6,465 nt of DNA from Cellulomonadaceae bacterium (GTDB lineage: Bacteria; Actinomycetota; Actinomycetes; Actinomycetales; Cellulomonadaceae): NCBI GenBank assembly GCA_031282935.1, contig JAITCS010000151.1, forward strand, positions 1 through 6,465, in the 5' to 3' direction. Position 1 is the first letter of the stretch; every line of letters begins with the position of its first letter. Of this stretch, positions 1-4,639 are shown in pieces. A program made the position numbers and the translations under genes. Below the pieces are notes generated by a model. The model had not been told where the DNA came from and searched no databases. It saw only the letters and a list, made by a program, of their open reading frames with translations.

Positions 1-32
1 CCTCGCAGTGCGTAAAATAGTCGAAATACCCT

Positions 33-38
33 TAGGCT
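33..38 (+). promoter_or_regulatory. Possible leaderless -10 element of nth (TAGGCT)
   Basis: TAGGCT fits the actinobacterial -10 pattern TANNNT and ends 6 nt before the ATG of nth, so transcription would begin at or next to the start codon. No Shine-Dalgarno sequence lies before that ATG. The same octamer TAGGCTTG stands at the identical distance before the LOG-family gene at 3595 on the other strand. No -35 can be judged this close to the window edge, and TANNNT occurs often by chance. Confidence 0.35.
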
Positions 39-44
39 TGCGGT

Positions 45-761
45 ATGGCAGTGGCTGCTCCATCCGACGAATCCCGCCCTCAGGCGCCCGATACAGCCAC
101 CGAATCTCGGCTCGCGCTGGTGCGCCGCGCCCGCAAAATCAACCGCATTTTGGCCCTGACTTACCCTGACGCGCATTGTGAACTCGATTTCCATAACCCT
201 TGGGAATTGTTGGTAGCCACGGTGTTATCGGCCCAAACAACTGATGTGGCGGTGAATAAGGTGACTCCTAAATTATTTGCCCGATATCACTCACCGAGCG
301 AGTTGGCGGCTGCGCAGCCCGAAGAGGTTGAAACACTTATCCATTCTTTAGGGTTTTATCGGGCGAAAACTAAATCCATTATCGGTTTGGCTCGTAAGGT
401 GGAAAGTGACTATCACGGTGTGGTGCCAAACAAATTAGCGGAACTAACCAAATTGCCTGGCGTGGGGCGCAAAACAGCAAATGTGGTGTTGGGAAATGCG
501 TTTGGAATCCCAGGGATTACCGTGGATACGCATTTTGGCCGGTTAGCCCGGCGATTTGGTTGGACTATTTCGGATGACCCGGAAAAGGTTGAGCAGGACG
601 TGGCGGGTTTATTTCCTCCCAGTGATTGGACCGAGTTGTCGCATCGGTTGATCTGGCACGGTCGCCGCGTGTGTTTCGCCCGGAAACCGGCCTGTTGGGA
701 TTGCTCGGTCGCGCGGTTGTGCCCGTCTTATGGAATCGGGCCGACGATACCGCCGGAGTAA
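45..761 (+). CDS. nth: Endonuclease III (DNA glycosylase/AP lyase)
   Basis: Bifunctional DNA glycosylase/AP lyase that removes oxidised pyrimidines and nicks abasic sites in base excision repair; a cytoplasmic, DNA-bound Fe-S enzyme. The 238-residue protein has the helix-hairpin-helix LPGVGRKTA at 137-145 with the catalytic lysine K143. The catalytic aspartate D161 lies in VDTH, with the same 18-residue spacing as K120/D138 of E. coli Nth. The substrate-pocket motif LSAQTTD is at 61-67. The [4Fe-4S] loop C-X6-C-X2-C-X5-C is complete at C210, C217, C220 and C226. The first 25 or so residues are a polar extension beyond the E. coli enzyme, common in actinobacterial homologues. The ATG at 45 has no Shine-Dalgarno sequence but follows a TANNNT element, so a leaderless start is plausible. 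It converges with the hydrolase at 840-1766. All key residues are present, so the identification is firm. Confidence 0.97.
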   Translation: MAVAAPSDESRPQAPDTATESRLALVRRARKINRILALTYPDAHCELDFHNPWELLVATVLSAQTTDVAVNKVTPKLFARYHSPSELAAAQPEEVETLIHSLGFYRAKTKSIIGLARKVESDYHGVVPNKLAELTKLPGVGRKTANVVLGNAFGIPGITVDTHFGRLARRFGWTISDDPEKVEQDVAGLFPPSDWTELSHRLIWHGRRVCFARKPACWDCSVARLCPSYGIGPTIPPE

Positions 762-817
762 GGTGGTTGGTGAGGCGTGCGGTTAGGCGTGCGGTGAGGC
801 GGCAAGTAAGGCGGCAG
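758..817 (+). repeat. Five imperfect 12-bp tandem repeats after nth
   Basis: Five consecutive 12-bp units start inside the last codons of nth: 758-769, 770-781, 782-793, 794-805 and 806-817. Each begins GTNAGG, and units 2-5 continue CG(T/G). Units 2 and 3 differ by one base. On the minus strand, the direction of the neighbouring hydrolase transcript, the array is C-rich and G-poor with regularly spaced pyrimidine-C dinucleotides. It probably acts in the 3' end of the hydrolase mRNA as a Rho loading region rather than coding for anything. Confidence 0.8.
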
Positions 818-833
818 CTATTATTTCAGCCGC
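811..833. terminator. Weak hairpin in the nth/hydrolase convergent junction
   Basis: GCGGC at 811-815 pairs with GCCGC at 829-833 around a loop containing TATTATTT. It lies between the stop codons of the two converging genes. The stem is only 5 bp and neither side has a U-tract, so it is not a classical intrinsic terminator. It may assist termination together with the adjacent C-rich repeats. Confidence 0.3.
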
Positions 834-839
834 AGCGTA

Positions 840-1766
840 TCAAGCGTGTTGGTTGAGCCAATCCAAAAGCGCCTCAACAACCAGAGCAGGAGCTTCCTCG
901 GGCAAATAATGCCCAACCCCTGCAAACTGCTGATAAGTGAAGTTTCGGCACAATACGGCCGCATCAACTGCGGCACCCGCAATGCGCACAAAACCATCCT
1001 TATCGCCATGTAGTTGCAGTACGGGAATGTCTAGCGGGTTTTGCAAAGCGGTGCGATAACGATGCCCGTCTGGCCGGGGGGCTGACCTGACTAACCACCG
1101 AATTGCTTCGACACTGTTGTGGGCCGCAAAAGGGATTCGCATAACTTCTTGATATTTTTCAAGACTAGCATCAGAAAAAGGCCGCGCCGCCCCAAGGTTT
1201 AGGATTGCCGCTAACTTGTTTTTGTGTAGCAGATAATGTTCTGGAATGGTTGGGATTTGCGCGAAAGCGAACAATCGGCGCGCCTGCGGTGTTAATGTCT
1301 TAGTGAAACCCAAATGTAACCGCGCTGGGTGCGGGCAGGCCAACGCCGCCACTACCGTGGTCAAATCAGGCTGGAGCGCGGCCATCGCCCACGCGATCTC
1401 GCCGCCCGTGCCGTGCCCCACCACCACGGCGCCGTTGTATCCGAGCGATCGGATCACGGCCGCGACATCACGCGTGCGCGTAGGGACATCGTACCCACCC
1501 GGAGGTTTGTCGCTGGCGCCCACCCCGCGCAAATCGAGCGCTGCCACGCGGTAGCCAGCCTCAGCCAGTGGCGGAATCACGGAACGCCACGCCCACCAGA
1601 ACTGCCCGAAATCGTGCAGCAGCACCAAGAGCGGTGCCTTCCCCTGGGCCACACCGGTCGGGCCAGCCAGGACCAGATGGAACCGGTGCCCGTTCGCCGA
1701 AACGAAAGCGTGCTCCCACGGCCCCTCAACAAGCGCAACCGAGTAGTCAGTCGCGCCCTGGTTCAC
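840..1766 (-). CDS. Alpha/beta hydrolase, EphE-like, lacking a standard nucleophile
   Basis: Alpha/beta-hydrolase-fold protein of the epoxide-hydrolase-like group, 308 residues from the chosen GTG; cytoplasmic, substrate unknown. Visible in order: GPWEHAF at 15-21, typical of EphE-type N-termini; the oxyanion segment HDFGQFWW at 51-58; DLRGVGASDKPPGGYD at 78-93; the elbow GHGTGG at 117-122; the acid segment HGDKDG with D255/D257; and the catalytic histidine H286 in GVGHYLPEEAP. In the elbow G-H-Nuc-x-G-G the nucleophile position is Gly119 where Asp or Ser is expected. From memory, mycobacterial EphE, also encoded near nth, deviates here too. Start choice: GTG 1766 follows TATGAT by 6 nt; the adjacent GTG at 1769 is equally readable. 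An ATG at 1856 would translate the toxin-antitoxin operator repeats with rare TTA codons, and one at 1913 lies inside the antitoxin gene. The fold is certain; activity and start are not. Confidence 0.88.
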   Translation of the reverse strand: MNQGATDYSVALVEGPWEHAFVSANGHRFHLVLAGPTGVAQGKAPLLVLLHDFGQFWWAWRSVIPPLAEAGYRVAALDLRGVGASDKPPGGYDVPTRTRDVAAVIRSLGYNGAVVVGHGTGGEIAWAMAALQPDLTTVVAALACPHPARLHLGFTKTLTPQARRLFAFAQIPTIPEHYLLHKNKLAAILNLGAARPFSDASLEKYQEVMRIPFAAHNSVEAIRWLVRSAPRPDGHRYRTALQNPLDIPVLQLHGDKDGFVRIAGAAVDAAVLCRNFTYQQFAGVGHYLPEEAPALVVEALLDWLNQHA

Positions 1767-1772
1767 CACCCC

Positions 1773-1778
1773 ATCATA
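1773..1778 (-). promoter_or_regulatory. Possible -10 element of the hydrolase gene (TATGAT)
   Basis: TATGAT on the minus strand matches TATAAT at five of six positions and ends 6 nt before GTG 1766, the geometry of a leaderless mRNA. No convincing -35 is seen 16-18 bp upstream. It supports a start well downstream of the toxin-antitoxin operator and separates the two transcription units. Confidence 0.4.
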
Positions 1779-1821
1779 CCGCGCCTGCGCCGAGAATTGG
1801 AGACCCGCGCGCCATTGGCTC

Positions 1822-1850
1822 TTGACTAAGTGGACTAACTGGACTAACTT
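1822..1850 (+). promoter_or_regulatory. Promoter of the toxin-antitoxin operon
   Basis: TTGACT at 1822-1827 (five of six to TTGACA), a 17-bp spacer, and TAACTT at 1845-1850 (a TANNNT-type -10) form a good vegetative promoter. Transcription would begin near 1857, giving a leader of roughly 28 nt with a Shine-Dalgarno sequence (AAGGGAG, 1871-1877) 7 nt before the antitoxin ATG at 1885. This is the best-formed promoter in the window. Confidence 0.65.
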
Positions 1851-1855
1851 AGTCA
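1823..1855 (+). repeat. Operator-like 9-bp direct repeats with palindrome over the TA promoter
   Basis: Three tandem 9-bp units GACTAA(G/C)T(G/T) lie at 1824-1832, 1833-1841 and 1842-1850. The last unit flows into a perfect palindrome GACTAA-C-TTAGTC at 1842-1854. The first unit and the end also pair as 8-bp arms, TGACTAAG (1823-1830) with CTTAGTCA (1848-1855). The whole array overlaps the -35, spacer and -10, the usual place for a Phd/YefM-type antitoxin to bind and repress its own operon. Autoregulation is inferred from position and symmetry. Confidence 0.65.
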
Positions 1856-1884
1856 TAAGCGACGGAACGAAAGGGAGCGCAGGG

Positions 1885-2151
1885 ATGAAAACGGTCAACG
1901 TGCATGAGGCCAAGACGAAACTTTCTCAGCTCCTGGTTGAGGTTGAACGCGGGGAGCGGGTGATGATTGCTCGCGCGGGCAAGCCAATCGCTGAGATAGT
2001 ACCTGCGCCACGGCGGGCTTCTGAGGAAGAGATGAGCCGCCGGTTTGGGGCGATGCGAGGGCGGGCAAAGGTGCCCGCCGATTTCGACAACATGTGCAGC
2101 GATAAAATCCGGGTTTTGTTCGCAGGTGAAGACGATGAAATATCTGCTTGA
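1885..2151 (+). CDS. Phd/YefM-family antitoxin of a type II toxin-antitoxin pair
   Basis: Antitoxin of 88 residues, predicted to bind and neutralise the PIN-domain toxin encoded next and to repress its own promoter. Residues 1-40 carry the family signature: MKTVNVHEAKTKLSQLL, then the ERGERVMIARAGKPIAEIVP hairpin segment, forming the dimeric DNA-binding domain. Residues 45-88 are charged and probably unfold around the toxin. The ATG at 1885 has a good Shine-Dalgarno sequence (AAGGGAG, 7-nt gap) and begins exactly where family similarity begins. An in-frame TTG at 1822 would add residues translated from the -35 and operator repeats and is rejected. The gene overlaps the toxin start by 17 nt, implying coupled translation with antitoxin made first. 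The module sits between two minus-strand genes unrelated to it, so it was probably inserted. Confidence 0.9.
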   Translation: MKTVNVHEAKTKLSQLLVEVERGERVMIARAGKPIAEIVPAPRRASEEEMSRRFGAMRGRAKVPADFDNMCSDKIRVLFAGEDDEISA

Positions 2152-2521
2152 TACCCATATCCTGCTTTGGATGATTGACCAATATGAGCAACTGTCACCG
2201 GAGGCATTGCTGATACTGGGCAATCCTGAAAATTCAATTTATTTCTCAGCAGCGAATATTTGGGAAGTAGCGATAAAGTCTAGCTTAGGTCGAAAAGATT
2301 TTGATCTGGATCCGCATGATTTGCGTTCCTCGGCTCTCTGGGCGGGCTACATCGAACTTGCGATCACTGGGAAACATGGCGCAGCAGTGGCAATGCTGCC
2401 AGCTATTCATAATGACCCGTTTGACAGGTTGCTAATTGCGCAGGCGATTACAGAAGATATCACACTGCTCACTCATGATGCCGCCGTGGCGAAGTACCCC
2501 GGTCCGATACTCCTCGTTTAG
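2135..2521 (+). CDS. PIN-domain ribonuclease toxin (VapC-like)
   Basis: Toxin of 128 residues, a Mg-dependent ribonuclease of the PIN fold expected to cleave RNA and stop growth when free of antitoxin. Acidic active-site positions are in place: D6 in YLLDTHILLW, E44 in ANIWEVAIK, D94/D97 in HNDPFDRLL and D115 in LTHDAAV. The string DPFDRLLIAQA is characteristic of the Phd-associated VapC subfamily (COG3744 type), matching the upstream partner. Length is normal and nothing is truncated, so the pair is probably intact. The ATG at 2135 has AGGTGA at 2124-2129 as ribosome binding site and lies inside the antitoxin's last codons. Base composition looks somewhat more AT-rich than the flanking LOG and hydrolase genes, in line with acquisition. 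The RNA target cannot be read from sequence. Confidence 0.92.
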   Translation: MKYLLDTHILLWMIDQYEQLSPEALLILGNPENSIYFSAANIWEVAIKSSLGRKDFDLDPHDLRSSALWAGYIELAITGKHGAAVAMLPAIHNDPFDRLLIAQAITEDITLLTHDAAVAKYPGPILLV

Positions 2522-2563
2522 CGCGTTGGTTTAGTGAGTGGGTTAGCGAGTTGGTTTAGTGAG
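2521..2563 (+). repeat. 25-bp-period direct repeat after the toxin gene
   Basis: Two 18-bp copies, 2521-2538 and 2546-2563, differ at one base (fourth position) and are separated by TGGGTTA. They share GTTGGTTTAGTGAG and begin on the final base of the toxin stop codon. Within each there is further short TTAG/TGAG repetition. On the minus strand this is C-rich and nearly G-free, placed just beyond the 3' end of the LOG-family gene. It may serve as a Rho loading region. Confidence 0.75.
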
Positions 2564-2565
2564 GT

Positions 2566-2582
2566 GCCCACAGGGAGTGGGC
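2566..2582. terminator. GC-rich hairpin between toxin and LOG-family genes
   Basis: GCCCAC (2566-2571) and GTGGGC (2577-2582) form a perfect 6-bp stem with a 5-nt loop, in the gap between the converging stop codons. No U-tract follows on either strand. It is therefore at best a U-tract-less intrinsic terminator, or a 3'-end stabilising stem acting with the adjacent C-rich repeats for the minus-strand transcript. Confidence 0.45.
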
Positions 2583-2587
2583 GGGGG

Positions 2588-3595
2588 TTATGAGCCGTCT
2601 GAGCCTGCTTTTTCGAGGGCCTTCGCGGATTCGACTTGGTTCTTAGCGAGTTTCCGATTGCGGGTGTCCATGTAGGCGACGGCCTCGGCAGGGTCGTCCG
2701 TCTGGTACACCAGCTTGGGGTCAACCGGGGAAATCATGCCCTTTTGCACCACCGTGCTCGAAATCCAGTCAATCAGGCCCTTCCAATAATCCACCCCAAC
2801 CAGCGCAATCGGGAACTCCTCAATCTTGTGCGTCTGCACCAAGGTCAATGCTTCAAACAGTTCGTCGAAAGTGCCGAACCCGCCGGGAAGCACGATGAAC
2901 CCTTGGGCATATTTGACGAACATTGTTTTGCGCACAAAGAAGTACCGGAAGTTCACGCCCAAATTGACGTATTGATTCATGTGCTGCTCAAACGGTAACT
3001 CTATGCCTAACCCGATGGAAACGCCCCCGGCCTCGTTGGCGCCTTTGTTGGCCGCCTCCATCTGACCGGGCCCGCCGCCGGTGATTACCGCGAACCCGGC
3101 TTTGGCCAGCAGCCGCCCCACCTCTTCGCCCTTGGCGTAATCGGGGTCGTCTTTCTGGGTGCGCGCGGAACCGAACACAGAAATCGCTGGGCCGACCTCG
3201 GCCAGGGCGCCAAAGCCTTCCACGAACTCGCTCTGAATACGCAACACTCGCCACGGGTCCTGGTGTACCCAATCCGCGTCGGGAGCAGTGGCCAGCAGGC
3301 GCTGGTCGGTGGTGCTAGACGGCACCTGCGTACCCCGGAACGTGACCGGGCCGCGATGGTATGCCGGCAGTTCTACGCCCGCATTGGAGGCGGGCGCGGA
3401 GATTGACGGCTCGTAGCCTGCGCCTTCCTGGCCGCCGAATTCCTCGCTGCGGGCGTTCTCGCGCTCTGCTGCTAGTTTTTCGGTGCGCTCGGTGTGCCCA
3501 TTGTGCCCGGTGTGCTCGCGGTGGTGCTTGCCGTGCCCTTTGCCGTCTTTGCCGTGGCTATCCCCGTGGTGCCCGCCCTCGTGCTTTTTGCTCAC
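2588..3595 (-). CDS. LOG-family (TIGR00730) nucleotide-binding protein with His-rich N-terminus
   Basis: Rossmann-fold protein of the LOG (Lonely Guy) family, 335 residues. Characterised members cleave nucleoside 5'-monophosphates, releasing the base and ribose 5-phosphate, including cytokinin ribotides; this protein's substrate is unknown. Signature elements: SVFGSART at 139-146, GGGPGQME at 173-180, VRKTMF at 221-226, and the phosphate-binding/catalytic PGGFGTFDE at 237-245 with E245. The conserved domain starts near residue 110. Residues 1-34 are a hydrophilic tail with ten histidines among Gly and Lys, followed by a charged linker. The tail resembles a metal-binding or disordered extension and is not part of the LOG fold. 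The start is GTG 3595, preceded by TAGGCT at a 6-nt distance and no clear Shine-Dalgarno sequence. Older annotations may call it a lysine decarboxylase, which is a misnomer. It is divergent from the membrane protein at 3692. Confidence 0.92.
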   Translation of the reverse strand: MSKKHEGGHHGDSHGKDGKGHGKHHREHTGHNGHTERTEKLAAERENARSEEFGGQEGAGYEPSISAPASNAGVELPAYHRGPVTFRGTQVPSSTTDQRLLATAPDADWVHQDPWRVLRIQSEFVEGFGALAEVGPAISVFGSARTQKDDPDYAKGEEVGRLLAKAGFAVITGGGPGQMEAANKGANEAGGVSIGLGIELPFEQHMNQYVNLGVNFRYFFVRKTMFVKYAQGFIVLPGGFGTFDELFEALTLVQTHKIEEFPIALVGVDYWKGLIDWISSTVVQKGMISPVDPKLVYQTDDPAEAVAYMDTRNRKLAKNQVESAKALEKAGSDGS

Positions 3596-3601
3596 CCAAC
3601 A

Positions 3602-3629
3602 AGCCTAGCAATAGTAGAAATAACCACAA
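3602..3629 (-). promoter_or_regulatory. Promoter of the LOG-family gene
   Basis: On the minus strand, TTGTGG (3629-3624), a 16-bp spacer and TAGGCT (3607-3602) give a promoter whose -10 ends 6 nt before the GTG start, suggesting a leaderless or nearly leaderless mRNA. An alternative -10, TACTAT (3616-3611), would give a short leader. The TAGGCTTG octamer is shared with the region just before nth. Confidence 0.4.
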
Positions 3630-3640
3630 CACGCGAACGC

Positions 3641-3667
3641 CGAAATGCGGCGAAGCGGGGCATTTCG
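3641..3667. promoter_or_regulatory. Inverted repeat between divergent promoters
   Basis: CGAAATGC (3641-3648) and GCATTTCG (3660-3667) are perfect 8-bp inverted arms around an 11-bp spacer. The element lies upstream of the LOG-gene promoter and covers the -35 position of the rightward promoter. This suits an operator that could act on both genes. No regulator gene is visible in the window. Confidence 0.4.
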
Positions 3668-3678
3668 CGGTGAGTGCG

Positions 3679-3684
3679 TATAGT
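3679..3684 (+). promoter_or_regulatory. -10 element of the membrane-protein operon (TATAGT)
   Basis: TATAGT matches TATAAT at five of six positions and ends 7 nt before GTG 3692, so the transcript probably begins at the start codon. The AGGGG at 3685-3689 is too close to the GTG to act as a Shine-Dalgarno sequence. No good -35 hexamer is present. Confidence 0.5.
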
Positions 3685-3691
3685 AGGGGCT

Positions 3692-4489
3692 GTGAGCCTC
3701 TCCAGCCGAGCCATCGTCACCGCCCTCCTTGCGGTACTGCTTGCGGGCGCCGCCTGGCTGGGGCTCGAAGTGCTCGTGGTGATCGCGGCTGGACTGGTGC
3801 TGCTGTTCGCTGCAGGGTGGGCAGCAGTTTCGGGGCAGCCTCGGGAGAGCGGCACTGGAATCGTGGTGGCCACCGCTGGGCTGCTCGCCCTGTTGGCGGC
3901 CTGGCACGCGTCGAGTGACTCGGTGCTGCGCTTTTTGCCTCAGGTGCTGGGCATAACTGTTGGGTTGGCGTTTTTGGCCGAAATGCTGCGCCAGGATGGG
4001 CGGCCTGGTCTTGTCAGTTCGCTGTCAGCGGCGATGACGGGGGCGATCATCGGCGTCGGCTTGGCCGGTTGGGTGGCGGCCACGCGCTTCGCTGGCGAGC
4101 AGACGCAACCCGGTTTCGGGTTGGGCGACGGGTCATGGCTGGGCACTGGCCCTTATCGGCCTGCCCTGGTGGTTGTGGGGGCGCTTTGCTTGGTGATGGC
4201 GGCCACGATTTTCGGCTTGCGGGTGAAGCCCGGGTGGATCGGCTTTTTGTTGACGATGTGGCTGGTGGCCTTGGTAGGCGCGTTGCTGGGGTTGGCTTTC
4301 CCGCAGGTGGGCTGGAATGTCGGGCTAATTGTGGGCGCTTTGGTGGGGCTGATCGCTTCGGTTTTGCGCATGATTTTTGGCGACGATGTCAGATTGGGGG
4401 AAACCCGAGCGGCGCTGAGCGCAGCAGTGGCTCCAATTGCGGCAAGCGGTCTGTTGATGTTCGCCCTGCGTTGGTTATCTGCGGGATAA
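3692..4489 (+). CDS. Polytopic membrane protein of unknown function
   Basis: Integral membrane protein of 265 residues with about eight or nine hydrophobic segments, roughly at 7-24, 26-46, 55-71, 81-98, 109-130, 157-175, 181-203, 207-229 and 241-260. Polar stretches lie between them: a short loop near 48-54, LRQDGRPGL at 99-107, a Gly-rich loop at 134-156 and FGDDVRLGETR at 229-239. I do not recognise the family and assign no function. GTG 3692 is preferred because it directly precedes the first membrane span and sits 7 nt behind TATAGT. A GTG at 3674 is possible but would overlap that promoter. It is followed after 15 nt by a 36-codon membrane protein and then the YgfZ remnant, all on the same strand and probably one transcript. 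The divergent LOG-family gene shares its upstream region. Confidence 0.82.
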   Translation: MSLSSRAIVTALLAVLLAGAAWLGLEVLVVIAAGLVLLFAAGWAAVSGQPRESGTGIVVATAGLLALLAAWHASSDSVLRFLPQVLGITVGLAFLAEMLRQDGRPGLVSSLSAAMTGAIIGVGLAGWVAATRFAGEQTQPGFGLGDGSWLGTGPYRPALVVVGALCLVMAATIFGLRVKPGWIGFLLTMWLVALVGALLGLAFPQVGWNVGLIVGALVGLIASVLRMIFGDDVRLGETRAALSAAVAPIAASGLLMFALRWLSAG

Positions 4490-4504
4490 GAGTCTGGATA
4501 AAAA

Positions 4505-4615
4505 ATGTATGACGGCCTAGAAATCTTCTTCACTACTCTGCTGATTGTAGTAACCGGCGGCATCGCGGCTTTCGCGGGGTTTGTGATTTACAAACTGTTC
4601 GCTGGGCAGCGCTAG
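4505..4615 (+). CDS. Small single-span membrane protein (36 aa)
   Basis: Short open frame of 36 residues beginning MYDGLEIFFTTLL and ending in VIYKLFAGQR. It has one hydrophobic span (about 8-29), an acidic N-terminus (D3, E6) and a basic C-terminus (K30, R36), which predicts a cytoplasmic C-terminus. ATG 4505 has a modest GGA at 4496-4498 and follows the previous gene by 15 nt. The composition is that of a real small membrane protein: balanced span, sensible charge topology and a GC-rich third codon position in its second half. It is probably co-transcribed with the membrane protein upstream, perhaps as a partner. It is not a signal peptide for the next frame: a TAG stop ends it, although the next open frame continues in the same register. 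Function unknown. Confidence 0.65.
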   Translation: MYDGLEIFFTTLLIVVTGGIAAFAGFVIYKLFAGQR

Positions 4616-4639
4616 GTTACGCTGGCCGGTTACGCGAAC

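Noticed and set aside
626..856. Plus-strand frame with Val-Arg-Arg repeats
   Set aside because: The repeats are the 12-bp DNA array read in one frame, and the first half is an out-of-frame copy of nth.
1329..1829. Long plus-strand frames opposite the hydrolase
   Set aside because: These are antisense shadows of a gene with complete alpha/beta hydrolase motifs, with low-complexity Arg/Pro/Ala composition.
1822..1884. TTG 1822 as the antitoxin start
   Set aside because: The added 21 residues come from the -35, operator and leader. A good Shine-Dalgarno sequence precedes ATG 1885, where the Phd/YefM similarity starts.
1767..1913. Longer N-terminus for the hydrolase from ATG 1856 or 1913
   Set aside because: It would translate the toxin-antitoxin promoter and its 9-bp repeats as a Leu-Val repeat with three TTA codons and run into the antitoxin gene. 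Family similarity begins only at GPWEHAF, and no ribosome binding site precedes either ATG.
2521..2563. CRISPR-like repeats
   Set aside because: Only two copies with a 7-bp spacer of similar composition, and no cas genes; this is a simple tandem repeat.
3361..3918. Cys/Arg-rich plus-strand frame of 185 codons
   Set aside because: It is antisense to the His-rich region of the LOG-family gene (His codons read back as Cys/Val-type codons) and runs out of frame into the membrane protein. It has no family features.
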